This document shows positions 51,190 to 59,268 of a stretch of DNA of 64,000 nucleotides, piece by piece. The stretch covers positions 124,001 through 188,000 of the forward strand of contig NZ_JAJUWU010000016.1 in the NCBI RefSeq assembly GCF_021390325.1, read 5' to 3'. The DNA comes from Jiella avicenniae (lineage in GTDB: Bacteria > Pseudomonadota > Alphaproteobacteria > Rhizobiales > Rhizobiaceae). A program made the translations under genes and the position numbers. Position 1 is the stretch's first letter. The number at the start of each line of letters is the position of its first letter. The notes beneath the pieces are model-generated. The model was not told the origin of the DNA, did not search any database, and saw only the letters and a program-made list of their open reading frames with translations.

Positions 51190-51817
51190 CGGAGGTCTCC
51201 TGCCCGCTCCCGTATAAATCGCGCATTTTTGCGCGTCTCTCAACATGCGCTGGTGAGACGTGGTGGCCTGCGTGGGAAACGGCTTCATTTTCCCCGACAA
51301 GGAGAATACCCATCGCGTTGAAGACACCGTCCACCAACACCGGGAAGGGGACTGCGTCTCGCTGTCACGGGACCGTGCATGAACCTGTTGCCGGCAATGG
51401 CGGGGGCGAACTCCCGGACAGCGCCCGGCGGACGGGGTGCGACGCGCGATTCGGAGATAGACTTCGCGAACTGGCGGCAGGTCTTGATTTCAACGACGGG
51501 GACGTTTTCGAACGCGATCGCTCTGGCATCGAGTGCGTCGCTTTCGAATGACAATTCCTGCGAATGTCCCATAGAAAACGATACGGCGACCGCGGAACCG
51601 TGCGCTGGATCGAAGCGGTTTTTCATCACGCTTTCGCGACAATACGCCCTCGGTTCGCCCAGCGATTGGTCGAGGCCACCCGCGGCTATCGAACACTTCG
51701 TCACCGCAAGAAACCATCGCGCCCGACGCCCGTTAACGAACGGATTTCGAACCGTTCCAAACTGGGCGTGGCTAAGCATCGCGCCCGACGGACGCCAACG
51801 AAGGGCAACCCAACGCG
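51190..51817. other. 628-base region without an assignable gene
   Basis: Between hicA and paoA. Overlapping open frames exist on both strands (for example around 51285-51779 on the minus strand and 51379 onward on the plus strand), but none has a ribosome site, known motif or codon pattern like its neighbours. It may be decayed coding DNA plus the promoters of hicAB and paoABC. No repeats or strong hairpins were seen. Confidence 0.45.
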
Positions 51818-52327
51818 ATGAAGTTGAAGATCAACGGAACCGAGCACGAGCTCGACGTCGACATGCGGACCTCGCTGCTCGACGCCTGCCGTGACCATCT
51901 CGGCCTCACCGGCTCGAAGAAGGGCTGCGACCACGGCCAGTGCGGCGCCTGCACCATGCTCGTCAACGGCCGCCGCATAAACTCCTGCCTGACCCTCGCG
52001 GTGATGCACGAGGGCGACGAGATCACCACCATCGAGGGCCTCGGGGCGCCGGGCAGCCTCCATCCGATGCAGGAGGCCTTCCTTCATCACGACGGGTTCC
52101 AGTGCGGCTACTGCACGCCGGGCCAGATCGTTTCCGCCGTCGGCATGCTCGGTGAGGTTTCCGACGGCTGGCCGAGCCATGCGACCGCCGACGTCAAGGA
52201 CGGTGCTTCCCTCAGCCTCGACGAGATCCGCGAGCGCATGAGCGGCAATCTCTGCCGCTGCTCGGCCTATCCGAACATCGTCGATGCCATCGAGACCGCC
52301 AGCGCCAAGATGAAGGAGACCGCATGA
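51818..52327 (+). CDS. paoA: Aldehyde oxidoreductase, [2Fe-2S] subunit (PaoA-like)
   Basis: 169 residues carrying two [2Fe-2S] clusters: Cys37, 42, 45 and 57 ([10 protein letters not shown] ... N-S-C) in the N-terminal ferredoxin domain, and Cys96, 99, 146 and 148 (Q-C-G-Y-C ... L-C-R-C) in the C-terminal one. It passes electrons from the molybdenum site to the FAD subunit. Unlike the E. coli periplasmic PaoA, there is no N-terminal Tat signal, so this complex is probably cytoplasmic. Its stop overlaps paoB by four bases, forming an operon with paoB and paoC. Confidence 0.92.
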   Translation: MKLKINGTEHELDVDMRTSLLDACRDHLGLTGSKKGCDHGQCGACTMLVNGRRINSCLTLAVMHEGDEITTIEGLGAPGSLHPMQEAFLHHDGFQCGYCTPGQIVSAVGMLGEVSDGWPSHATADVKDGASLSLDEIRERMSGNLCRCSAYPNIVDAIETASAKMKETA

Positions 52328-53295
52328 GACCGTTCGATTACGCCCGGGCCGGTGACGTCTCCGAGGCCGGCCGGCTCGCCGGTCGCTTCATCGCCGGTGG
52401 CACCAATCTCCTCGACCTGATGAAGCTCGAGGTCGAGACGCCGGAAAAACTCGTCGACATCACCCGGCTGCCTCTGCGCGACATCGCGGAGACCGCGGAT
52501 GGCGGCCTTCGCATCGGCGCGCTGGTGACGAATTCCGACCTCGCCGCCGAACCCCGCATCCGTCGGGACTACGAGGTCCTGTCCCGGGCGCTGCTCGCCG
52601 GCGCGTCGGGCCAGCTCCGCAACAAGGCGACCACCGGCGGCAACCTCCTGCAGCGTACCCGCTGCAACTACTTCTACGAGACCTCCCAGCCCTGCAACAA
52701 ACGCGAACCGGGCTCGGGCTGCGGCGCGATCGGTGGCTTCAATCGCATCCATGCGATTCTCGGGACATCCGACAAGTGCATCGCGACCCATCCATCCGAC
52801 ATGGCCGTCGCCATGCGCCTCTTGGAGGCCGTGGTCGAGACGCAGAAGGCGGACGGATCCACCCGCGAGATCCCCGTCGGCGAGTTCTACCGCCTGCCGG
52901 GCGAGACACCGCAGATCGAGACGGTGCTTGACGAGGGCGAACTGATCACCGCCGTGCGCCTGCCGAAGCCGCTTGCGGGCGAACATCGCTACCGCAAGGT
53001 GCGCGACCGCGCCTCCTACGCCTTCGCACTCGTCTCCGTCGCAGCCGTCGTCGGCATGGAGGCCGGCAAGATCGCCGAGGCGCGGTTGGCTTTTGGCGGG
53101 CTCGCTCACATGCCGTGGCGAGACGCGGCCGTCGAAGATGCACTGATCGGGCAGGTGCCGTCGATGGCCGTGTTCGACAAGGCCGCCGACATCCTCCTCG
53201 CCGAGGCCAAGGGCCAGGGCGAGAACGACTTCAAGATCCCGCTCGCCCGGCGCACGCTGAAAGCGGTGCTGGCCGACGCGACCAAGGGAGCCTGA
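52324..53295 (+). CDS. paoB: Aldehyde oxidoreductase, FAD-binding subunit (PaoB-like)
   Basis: 323 residues of the CO-dehydrogenase medium-subunit fold. The FAD loop [10 protein letters not shown] and T-T-G-G-N-L-L-Q are visible. A Cys-rich insertion with Cys114, 124, 133 and 152 ([14 protein letters not shown] ... S-G-C-G-A ... D-K-C) matches the extra [4Fe-4S] cluster that distinguishes PaoB from ordinary xanthine-oxidase FAD subunits. It transfers electrons from the iron-sulfur subunit to an external acceptor. It overlaps both neighbours by a few bases. Confidence 0.92.
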   Translation: MRPFDYARAGDVSEAGRLAGRFIAGGTNLLDLMKLEVETPEKLVDITRLPLRDIAETADGGLRIGALVTNSDLAAEPRIRRDYEVLSRALLAGASGQLRNKATTGGNLLQRTRCNYFYETSQPCNKREPGSGCGAIGGFNRIHAILGTSDKCIATHPSDMAVAMRLLEAVVETQKADGSTREIPVGEFYRLPGETPQIETVLDEGELITAVRLPKPLAGEHRYRKVRDRASYAFALVSVAAVVGMEAGKIAEARLAFGGLAHMPWRDAAVEDALIGQVPSMAVFDKAADILLAEAKGQGENDFKIPLARRTLKAVLADATKGA

Positions 53296-55526
53296 TGATG
53301 AACGAACACGTGATGAACGAGCCGGTCGGCGAGACGCGCCTCGATCGGAACACCCAAGGTGTGATCGGCAAGGGCGTCGATCGCTACGAGGGGAGGCTGA
53401 AGGTCTCCGGCAAGGCGCCCTACGCCTACGAGCACCTGATCGGCGAGACGGTCGCCTATGGCTTCGTCGTGCCCGGCCCCGTGGGCCGCGCGAAGGTGAA
53501 GTCGATCGACACGGCGAAGGCGATGGCCGTGCCAGGAGTCCTCGCCGTCGTCACCGGCGACGGCATCCTGCGCTCCTCGGCGCAGCCGATGTCGCCGGCC
53601 GGCCAGACGATGGACGGCGAGATCTTCCATTACAACCAGCCGATCGCGCTGGTGGTGGCGGAGACGTTCGAGACCGCCCGCCACGCGTCCCACCTCGTCA
53701 AGGTCGAATACGAGGAGATGGAGGGGCGCTACGAGATCGAGAGCCGTCGCGGCACGGGGCGCGCCACCGAGGAAGGGCCGATGGCGGCCGACACCAAGCG
53801 CGGCGACTTCGAAAAGGCCTTCGCGGCGGCGGAGGTGCAGTTCGACCAGACCTATCGCACGCCGTCCTACCACTCGGCTGCGATGGAGCCGCACACGTCC
53901 GTCGCCAAATGGGACGGCGACCAGCTCACCGTGTGGTCGTCCTGCCAGCTGCTCGAGACCAACGTCCAGCAGATCGCCAGCGGCGTCGGCGTCGACGTTT
54001 CCAAGGTGCGCCTGCTCAGCCCCTATATCGGCGGCGGCTTCGGCTCGAAGCTCGGTATCGGCCCGGACGCCGTTCTTGCCGCGCTCGGCGCCCGCGAGGC
54101 GGGGCGGCCGGTCAAACTGGCCCTGACGCGTCAGAACGTCTTCCAGACGACCTCGCGGCGCGGCGAGACGATCCAGCGGGTGCGCATCGGGGCGACGAAG
54201 GAGGGAAAGATCACCTGCTTCGCCCACGAGACGGAGACCACCAATTCGGAAGGCGAGGGCTTCTTCGAGCCCTCCGGCATCTCCAGCGTGTTCCTCTATC
54301 CGGGCGCCGACCGTCTGGTGACGCACCGGGTGATCACCTCGGACGTCCTGATGTGTTCGGCCGTCCGCGCACCGGGCGAGGCGACGGGCATGCTGGCCAC
54401 GGAAAGCGCCATCGACGAGCTTGCCGATCGCCTCGGCATCGATCCGGTCGAGTTCCGCCGGATGAACGAGCCGGACAAGGACCCGCAAGAGGACGTGCCG
54501 TTCTCCTCGCGCAAGCTGCTCGAATGCATCGATGTCGGTGCGCAGCGCTTCGGCTGGGCCGACCGGCCGAAGACGCCGGCATCGCGCCGCGAGGGGGAGT
54601 GGCTGATCGGCTATGGAATGGCCTCGGCGAGCCGCGCCAATTCGTTGATGCAGTCCTCGGCCGAAATCGAGATGGCGCCGGACGGCCGCGTGACGGTGAA
54701 GACGGCGATGACCGACATCGGGACCGGCACCTATACGATCCTCCAGCAGATTGCCGCCGAAATGCTCGGCATGCCGCTGGATCAGGTCGATGTGCTTCTC
54801 GGCGACACCTCGCTGCCGGCGTCGTCCGGCTCGGGTGGCTCGTGGGGCGCCAACTCCGCCGGGTCCTCCGTCTACGTCGCGGCGGAGGCGGTGATCGAGG
54901 AACTCGCCAAGCGCCTCGGCGTCGAGGCGGACGCCCTGACGCTGAAGGACGGCCAGGCCATTTCCGGCAACCGGCAGATCCCGTTCTCGGAGATCCTCAA
55001 CGGCGATACGATCAGGGTCGTCGGGACGATCAAGCCCGGAGACACGTCGGACAAGACCAACCAGGCGAGCTACGGCGCCCATTATGCCGAAATCGCGGTC
55101 AACGCCACGACCGGCGAGACCCGGGTTCGGCGTCTCCTGACGGTCGGCGCCGCAGGCCGGATCCTCAACGAGAAGACCGCCACCTCCCAGTGCTATGGCG
55201 GCCAGATCTGGGGCATCGGCTACGCGCTGGAGGAGGATCTCGTCGTCGACGCGCGCAACGGCCTGATCGTCAATCACGACCTCGCCGAATATCACGTGCC
55301 GGTGCATGCGGACGTTCCCAAGCTCGACGTCGTGCTGCTGGAGGAGCGGGACCGGTACGCCAGCCCGCTCGCCGGCAAGGGCATCGGCGAACTCGCCATC
55401 GCCGGCGTCGGCGCGGCGATCAACAACGCGATCCACAACGCCACCGGCGCCCGCATCCGCGACTATCCGATCACCATGGACAAGTTGCTGCCGCATCTAC
55501 CGGAGGAGGTCGGCGCGGCGGCCTGA
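53295..55526 (+). CDS. paoC: Aldehyde oxidoreductase, molybdopterin-binding catalytic subunit (PaoC-like)
   Basis: 743 residues of the xanthine oxidase family. It has the small N-terminal domain (about 25-130), then the molybdenum-binding region with G-G-G-F-G-S-K, S-A-V-R-A-P-G-E and the C-terminal catalytic Glu699 in G-K-G-I-G-E-L-A. It oxidises aldehydes (often aromatic) to acids with water as the oxygen source. The ATG at 53295 overlaps the paoB stop by one base; GGGAG lies just upstream. No PaoD/XdhC-type cofactor insertion chaperone follows, only a terminator, so maturation must rely on a gene elsewhere. Confidence 0.93.
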   Translation: MMNEHVMNEPVGETRLDRNTQGVIGKGVDRYEGRLKVSGKAPYAYEHLIGETVAYGFVVPGPVGRAKVKSIDTAKAMAVPGVLAVVTGDGILRSSAQPMSPAGQTMDGEIFHYNQPIALVVAETFETARHASHLVKVEYEEMEGRYEIESRRGTGRATEEGPMAADTKRGDFEKAFAAAEVQFDQTYRTPSYHSAAMEPHTSVAKWDGDQLTVWSSCQLLETNVQQIASGVGVDVSKVRLLSPYIGGGFGSKLGIGPDAVLAALGAREAGRPVKLALTRQNVFQTTSRRGETIQRVRIGATKEGKITCFAHETETTNSEGEGFFEPSGISSVFLYPGADRLVTHRVITSDVLMCSAVRAPGEATGMLATESAIDELADRLGIDPVEFRRMNEPDKDPQEDVPFSSRKLLECIDVGAQRFGWADRPKTPASRREGEWLIGYGMASASRANSLMQSSAEIEMAPDGRVTVKTAMTDIGTGTYTILQQIAAEMLGMPLDQVDVLLGDTSLPASSGSGGSWGANSAGSSVYVAAEAVIEELAKRLGVEADALTLKDGQAISGNRQIPFSEILNGDTIRVVGTIKPGDTSDKTNQASYGAHYAEIAVNATTGETRVRRLLTVGAAGRILNEKTATSQCYGGQIWGIGYALEEDLVVDARNGLIVNHDLAEYHVPVHADVPKLDVVLLEERDRYASPLAGKGIGELAIAGVGAAINNAIHNATGARIRDYPITMDKLLPHLPEEVGAAA

Positions 55527-55549
55527 GCCTGCCGCTCACGCGTCAAACC

Positions 55550-55583
55550 GGAAAGGGTCGGCGCCTTCGCGCCGACCCTTTCC
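55550..55583. terminator. Strong bidirectional terminator after paoC
   Basis: A perfect 15-base-pair stem (GGAAAGGGTCGGCGC and its exact reverse complement) with a CTTC loop lies 24 bases after the paoC stop and 57 bases after the end of the convergent Hint-protein gene. The location between two convergent genes and the extreme symmetry fit a shared terminator, although the trailing T-run is short. Confidence 0.85.
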
Positions 55584-55639
55584 GTCATTTCATATCGTCG
55601 CGATGCCGGGCGGCTTCCGCCCCATCGGCGTGCGATCCA

Positions 55640-56593
55640 TCATTGGCCGGCGTATTCCCCTGCGCTCGGCCATGCGCACTGTGCCGAAAGATCCGCATAG
55701 AACAGATCGGCGAGGCGCTTTCTTTCGGCCTCGACCAGCGGGCCGTCGATCGCAACTTCGCGGCAGCGGCCATGCTGACCGGCGGGGACGAGGTCGGGAT
55801 TTGCCAAGACGTCGTCGAGATCATTGTCGAACCAGGCCCGGGAACCCATGTCGAAGAAGCTCTCGGCCGGAAGGCCATCGGCAAGCAGCACGTCGTGTTG
55901 GTCGAGCTCGATGTGCCAGTAGGTGACGGACTGCATCGAGGTGCGCCCGACGGTGGTGCCGTTGATCAGGTTCATGATCGGTACGAGCACCTCGACGCCG
56001 TGCTGGCGGACCAGGACGGGGTGGCCGGGGGACAGGAACACGTCGCGCTCGGGTACGCCGGCTCCGAAAGCGTTTGCCCGAACCCGCACAGGCGCCATGT
56101 GGGCGTTTTCGCCGGAGCAATCGAGCGTCCGTTTGCCGATCCAGATAATCGGCCTCGACGCTCCGGAAGCCGTCAATGCCAAGTCGCCGACGGACAAATA
56201 TTCGATACGGACGGGACCGCGAGGCGTGTCGACCTCCGTGCCAGTCGTGAAGCACTGAATCGCGAAAGTCTGCGGTTGTGTGGTGAAGCTATCTCCACCC
56301 GCCAAGTCGGCTGTGTACTGGAATACGAAATATCTGCCGTCTCCATCGTATGTCGCGACAAATCCGTTTCCATCCCCGAGGGACGATCGGTACGTGAAAG
56401 GAAAAGAAGAACCAGACAGGTTCAAGAGGATTGAATCACCAGTTGAAACATCGCCCAATATGGTTGGCGAATCGCTAGGTAAGTCGCTTCCGTCATCGGT
56501 CACGGTTCCGACGCCATAATAACCGTAAAAAGTATAATTATACGGCGAATCCTGAATGATTTGACCGAATGTTAAGTTTGCTGTCGTCGCCAC
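55640..56593 (-). CDS. Hint-domain protein (bacterial intein/hedgehog-like)
   Basis: 317 residues. The first 110 residues are Ser/Thr/Gly/Asp/Tyr-rich and beta-like, as in secreted or surface proteins, but without a signal peptide. From Cys114 (C-F-T-T-G-T-E-V-D-T-P-R-G) a Hint_2 domain extends to about 270, with S-P-G-H-P-V-L-V and a Q-H-D-V-L-L-A-D-G segment. This is common in alphaproteobacterial type-I-secreted or adhesin-like proteins. It may autocleave, but the function of such stand-alone proteins is not known. The 5' part of the gene is noticeably less GC-rich than its neighbours, suggesting transfer. It has a 57-base gap to the terminator shared with paoC. Confidence 0.82.
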   Translation of the reverse strand: MATTANLTFGQIIQDSPYNYTFYGYYGVGTVTDDGSDLPSDSPTILGDVSTGDSILLNLSGSSFPFTYRSSLGDGNGFVATYDGDGRYFVFQYTADLAGGDSFTTQPQTFAIQCFTTGTEVDTPRGPVRIEYLSVGDLALTASGASRPIIWIGKRTLDCSGENAHMAPVRVRANAFGAGVPERDVFLSPGHPVLVRQHGVEVLVPIMNLINGTTVGRTSMQSVTYWHIELDQHDVLLADGLPAESFFDMGSRAWFDNDLDDVLANPDLVPAGQHGRCREVAIDGPLVEAERKRLADLFYADLSAQCAWPSAGEYAGQ

Positions 56594-57043
56594 GTTCTTT
56601 TCCCATCGAATCTGAGCCAGGATGCGTCAACCGACGCGCTCCCTCTGCACGCGGCACCCACCAAAGGTCGGGTGAGCGTGCCCCATTCCTGAAATTCCCA
56701 CTTCGATTGGAAGAATCAGCCTCGGTGGTTATCCGAATGTCAGAACGATTTCGACTGCAATTTCAACCGGTTTCGCGATTTTTTGACAACGGTTCCGTGG
56801 CACGTCGCGGTTTCCTGTAGCAGCGAGGCGGGAAAGTCGCAGGTGCCTCGCTCAAGTCGATCAACGCGCTTCGCGCCGCGCGTTGATTAAGAGAAGGGGC
56901 CAGGCAGCGGACCAACGCAGACGGCCCGGCAGGCCTCGTCATCCCGCAAGCCTGGCAATACCGGTGAAGACAGGGAGCGGCTTCAAATCATATCGATGGG
57001 CCGTCCGCTTCGACGCGATCGGCCAGGCTAACCGCAGGAATGT
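56594..57043. other. Intergenic region upstream of the Hint-protein gene
   Basis: 450 bases with no convincing gene. The first about 200 bases share the lower GC content of the Hint gene and probably hold its promoter; the remainder is GC-rich and borders the end of the hydantoinase-like gene. No repeats or IS ends were identified. Confidence 0.5.
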
Positions 57044-58078
57044 CTACCGTTCTCGCCCCGCCAGCACCGCCAGAGCTGCCGCGGGTGCAGCGCGGCAGAC
57101 CGCGTCGCGCAGTTCGGCCGGGCAGTCGAAGAGGTCCGGGAAGTCGACGACCCCCCTGTCCAACCGCGCCGCGAGGCGCCGCAGGACCGGGCGGCCGGTG
57201 CCGGCGACGACGACGGGGGCATCTTCCGAGATATCCTCGCGCGACAGGACAAGCAGCACCGCGTCGTGGATCTTGCGCAGCTGTTCCTCGGCAAAGCCGT
57301 GGGCGAGCCATTCCCAGGCGCCGTCGGTGCCGTCCTCGGCATCGAGGCCGATCATCCTCGCAAGTCTGCGGCGCGAGGCCTCGACGGTCTTTTCCTTGCC
57401 GTCGGCGGCGGGGTAGAGATCGTCGGCCTCGTCGAGGATGCCGGTGATCCGCTGGACGTCCGCCATGGTGGCGAAGAACTCGTTCATCACCGGCACGATC
57501 CTTCCCGCGAAGGCCGCGCGGCTCGCCACCGCCATCAGCGCGGTGCGGGTGTAGCCCTGATAGACGAGTTCGCCGCAGGCAAGGCGCGTATTGTCGCCGA
57601 CACCGGCGGACATCACCCGGCCTGCCACGACGGGAACGACGTCGGTGGTCGTCGACCCCATGTCGATGAACACCGCCTCCTCGATGTTCGCCGCCGCGAG
57701 AGCCGCGCTGGCATGCCAGTTGGCCGAGGCGATCTCGTCGGCGTGGGAGCGGGCATCGCCCGGCGACAGAAATCCGGCCGCCCCGCCATAGAGCGAGACG
57801 TCGCCCGAGAGCTTTCCGGCGAACAGCCGGGCCAGCGTCTCGACCCCCTCGCGGCGGGAGGCGAAGACGTCGGACAGTTCGCCCGTCATGGTGACGGCAT
57901 GGCGATCGACGGACAGATGATCGCAATCGCCGAGGATCGTCGCGAGGCCGGTCTCCAGATGCTCGAGCCCATGCCAGATCGGCGTCGCCTCCTGCCAGAC
58001 CTCGAGGATGCGGTCATCTTCGGCGAGGGCCGCCTTCAGATGGGCGCCGCCGACGTCCCAGCCCAGTGTTCTCGTCAT
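57044..58078 (-). CDS. Hydantoinase/oxoprolinase-like protein of H4MPT-linked C1 pathway
   Basis: 344 residues with an actin-like ATPase fold: L-G-W-D-V-G-G-A-H-L-K-A-A at the N-terminus, V-F-I-D-M-G-S-T-T-T-D-V-V-P near 135-150 as the second phosphate loop, and V-V-A-G-T-G-R-P-V-L near the end. It is shorter than true hydantoinases and matches the family that co-occurs strictly with H4MPT-dependent formaldehyde oxidation. Its chemical role is unknown, probably an ATP-dependent step in cofactor synthesis. I used the ATG at 58078. It is divergent from the HisA-like gene (171-base gap). Confidence 0.87.
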   Translation of the reverse strand: MTRTLGWDVGGAHLKAALAEDDRILEVWQEATPIWHGLEHLETGLATILGDCDHLSVDRHAVTMTGELSDVFASRREGVETLARLFAGKLSGDVSLYGGAAGFLSPGDARSHADEIASANWHASAALAAANIEEAVFIDMGSTTTDVVPVVAGRVMSAGVGDNTRLACGELVYQGYTRTALMAVASRAAFAGRIVPVMNEFFATMADVQRITGILDEADDLYPAADGKEKTVEASRRRLARMIGLDAEDGTDGAWEWLAHGFAEEQLRKIHDAVLLVLSREDISEDAPVVVAGTGRPVLRRLAARLDRGVVDFPDLFDCPAELRDAVCRAAPAAALAVLAGRER

Positions 58079-58249
58079 GACATCAACGTCTCGCATTCTT
58101 CGTGTCGCACCGGGCCCGTACGACCTTGGCCGGTCGTGGCGAGCAATCCTCCGGCGGCCGGGGCCCCATGGATCGTCGCGGCCACCCTTGGTCCTCCGGC
58201 CGCCCATGCGTATAAGACCATCGAACGTGTTCCGGTCTCAAGGTCGAAG

Positions 58250-58996
58250 ATGCAAGTCATCCCCGTACTCGACGTCAAGAACGCCCGCGTCGTGCGCGGG
58301 CTCATGGGCGACCGGGCGAATTACCGGCCGATCGAGACGCCGTTGGCGACGAGTCCCGAACCCCTCGACGTCGCGAGGGGGCTGCTCGATCTGCATCCGT
58401 TCGAGGCGCTCTACATCGCCGATCTCGACGCGATCGACGGCTTGGTGGTCGCAGGCGTCGTCGGCGAGGGCGAGGAGCGTCGCCGGCGCGGCGAACCCGA
58501 CGCGGAGCTGATGGCGGCCCTCGTCGCGGCCCATCCGGGCGTCACCCTCTGGCTCGACGCCGGCGTCGCGAGTTACGACGAAGCCATGGCGATCGAGGCG
58601 CTGCCGGGCGTCCTGTGCGTCGTCGGGAGCGAATCGGTGGAGGATGCCGAGATCGTTCGGCAGCTCGCGGAGGAGACCGACCTCGCCTTGTCGCTCGACT
58701 TTCGCGGCGACGTCTTCCTCGGGCCGCCCGAACTTCTCGAAGACGAGAGCCTGTGGCCCGATACGCTGATCGTCATGACGCTGGCCAAGGTGGGCAGCGG
58801 AGCGGGCCCGGATGTCGCCAGGCTCGCCGAGATCGTCGCGCGGGCAGGCGCTCGGCGGGTGTTCGCCGCCGGCGGCGTGCGCGGCCCGGAGGATCTCGCG
58901 GTGCTGAAGGAGATGGGCGTCGCCGGAGCCCTGGTCGCCACGGCGCTGCACGACGGGCGCATCACGGCCGAAGATCTCGCCGGGCTCGCGGGTTGA
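58250..58996 (+). CDS. HisA/HisF-family TIM-barrel protein of H4MPT-linked C1 pathway
   Basis: 248 residues starting M-Q-V-I-P-V-L-D-V-K-N-A-R-V-V-R-G, then L-Y-I-A-D-L-D-A-I-D-G near 65-75 and F-A-A-G-G-V-R-G-P-E-D-L in the phosphate-binding loop. This is HisA-like, but outside a histidine operon and next to the hydantoinase-like gene, as in methylotroph H4MPT clusters. It probably works in cofactor biosynthesis rather than histidine synthesis. I used the ATG at 58250; the frame is open further upstream but lacks family similarity. tRNA-Thr lies 102 bases downstream. Confidence 0.87.
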   Translation: MQVIPVLDVKNARVVRGLMGDRANYRPIETPLATSPEPLDVARGLLDLHPFEALYIADLDAIDGLVVAGVVGEGEERRRRGEPDAELMAALVAAHPGVTLWLDAGVASYDEAMAIEALPGVLCVVGSESVEDAEIVRQLAEETDLALSLDFRGDVFLGPPELLEDESLWPDTLIVMTLAKVGSGAGPDVARLAEIVARAGARRVFAAGGVRGPEDLAVLKEMGVAGALVATALHDGRITAEDLAGLAG

Positions 58997-59098
58997 GACG
59001 GGGTCTTCCAACGGCCGTCTGCAGGACCTCCGGGGCATGATCGCCGGGCGCGTTTTGGGGTGTTTCGGGCCGTCGCGATGTGATATCGCAAGCACCGC

Positions 59099-59173
59099 GC
59101 CGGCGTAGCACAGCGGTAGTGCAGCGGTTTTGTAAACCGAAGGTCGGGAGTTCGATCCTCTCCGCCGGCACCA
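59099..59173 (+). tRNA. tRNA-Thr (anticodon UGU)
   Basis: A 75-base cloverleaf. Acceptor GCCGGCG pairs fully with CGCCGGC; the discriminator is A and CCA is encoded at 59171-59173. The anticodon loop TTTGTAA has TGT at positions 34-36, and the T-arm contains GTTCGATCC. The tyrosine integrase gene begins 95 bases downstream in the same direction, so the 3' half of this tRNA is the probable attachment site of the phage-like element. Confidence 0.96.
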
Positions 59174-59231
59174 TCCTATCGTTTTGAAATCGCTGAAACC
59201 CTTGCGCCGCAGGGCCTTCCGCCCATAGTGA

Positions 59232-59250
59232 TGTTACAAACCATGTAACA
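59232..59250. promoter_or_regulatory. Inverted repeat upstream of integrase
   Basis: Seven-base arms TGTTACA and TGTAACA are perfect reverse complements separated by AACCA, ending 18 bases before the integrase ATG. The position suits an operator for a repressor controlling the integrase gene, or an integrase/excisionase arm site. The surrounding sequence between the tRNA and the integrase is AT-richer than the chromosome average here. Confidence 0.5.
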
Positions 59251-59268
59251 AAACCACGGCGGAACACG

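Noticed and set aside
51285-51779. Minus-strand open frame of 164 codons between hicA and paoA
   Set aside because: No recognisable motif and no ribosome site, and competing frames overlap it on the other strand; left as unassigned sequence.
58250-58996. Histidine biosynthesis gene hisA
   Set aside because: No his genes nearby, and the divergent neighbour is a marker of H4MPT-linked C1 metabolism, so a paralogue in that pathway is more likely.
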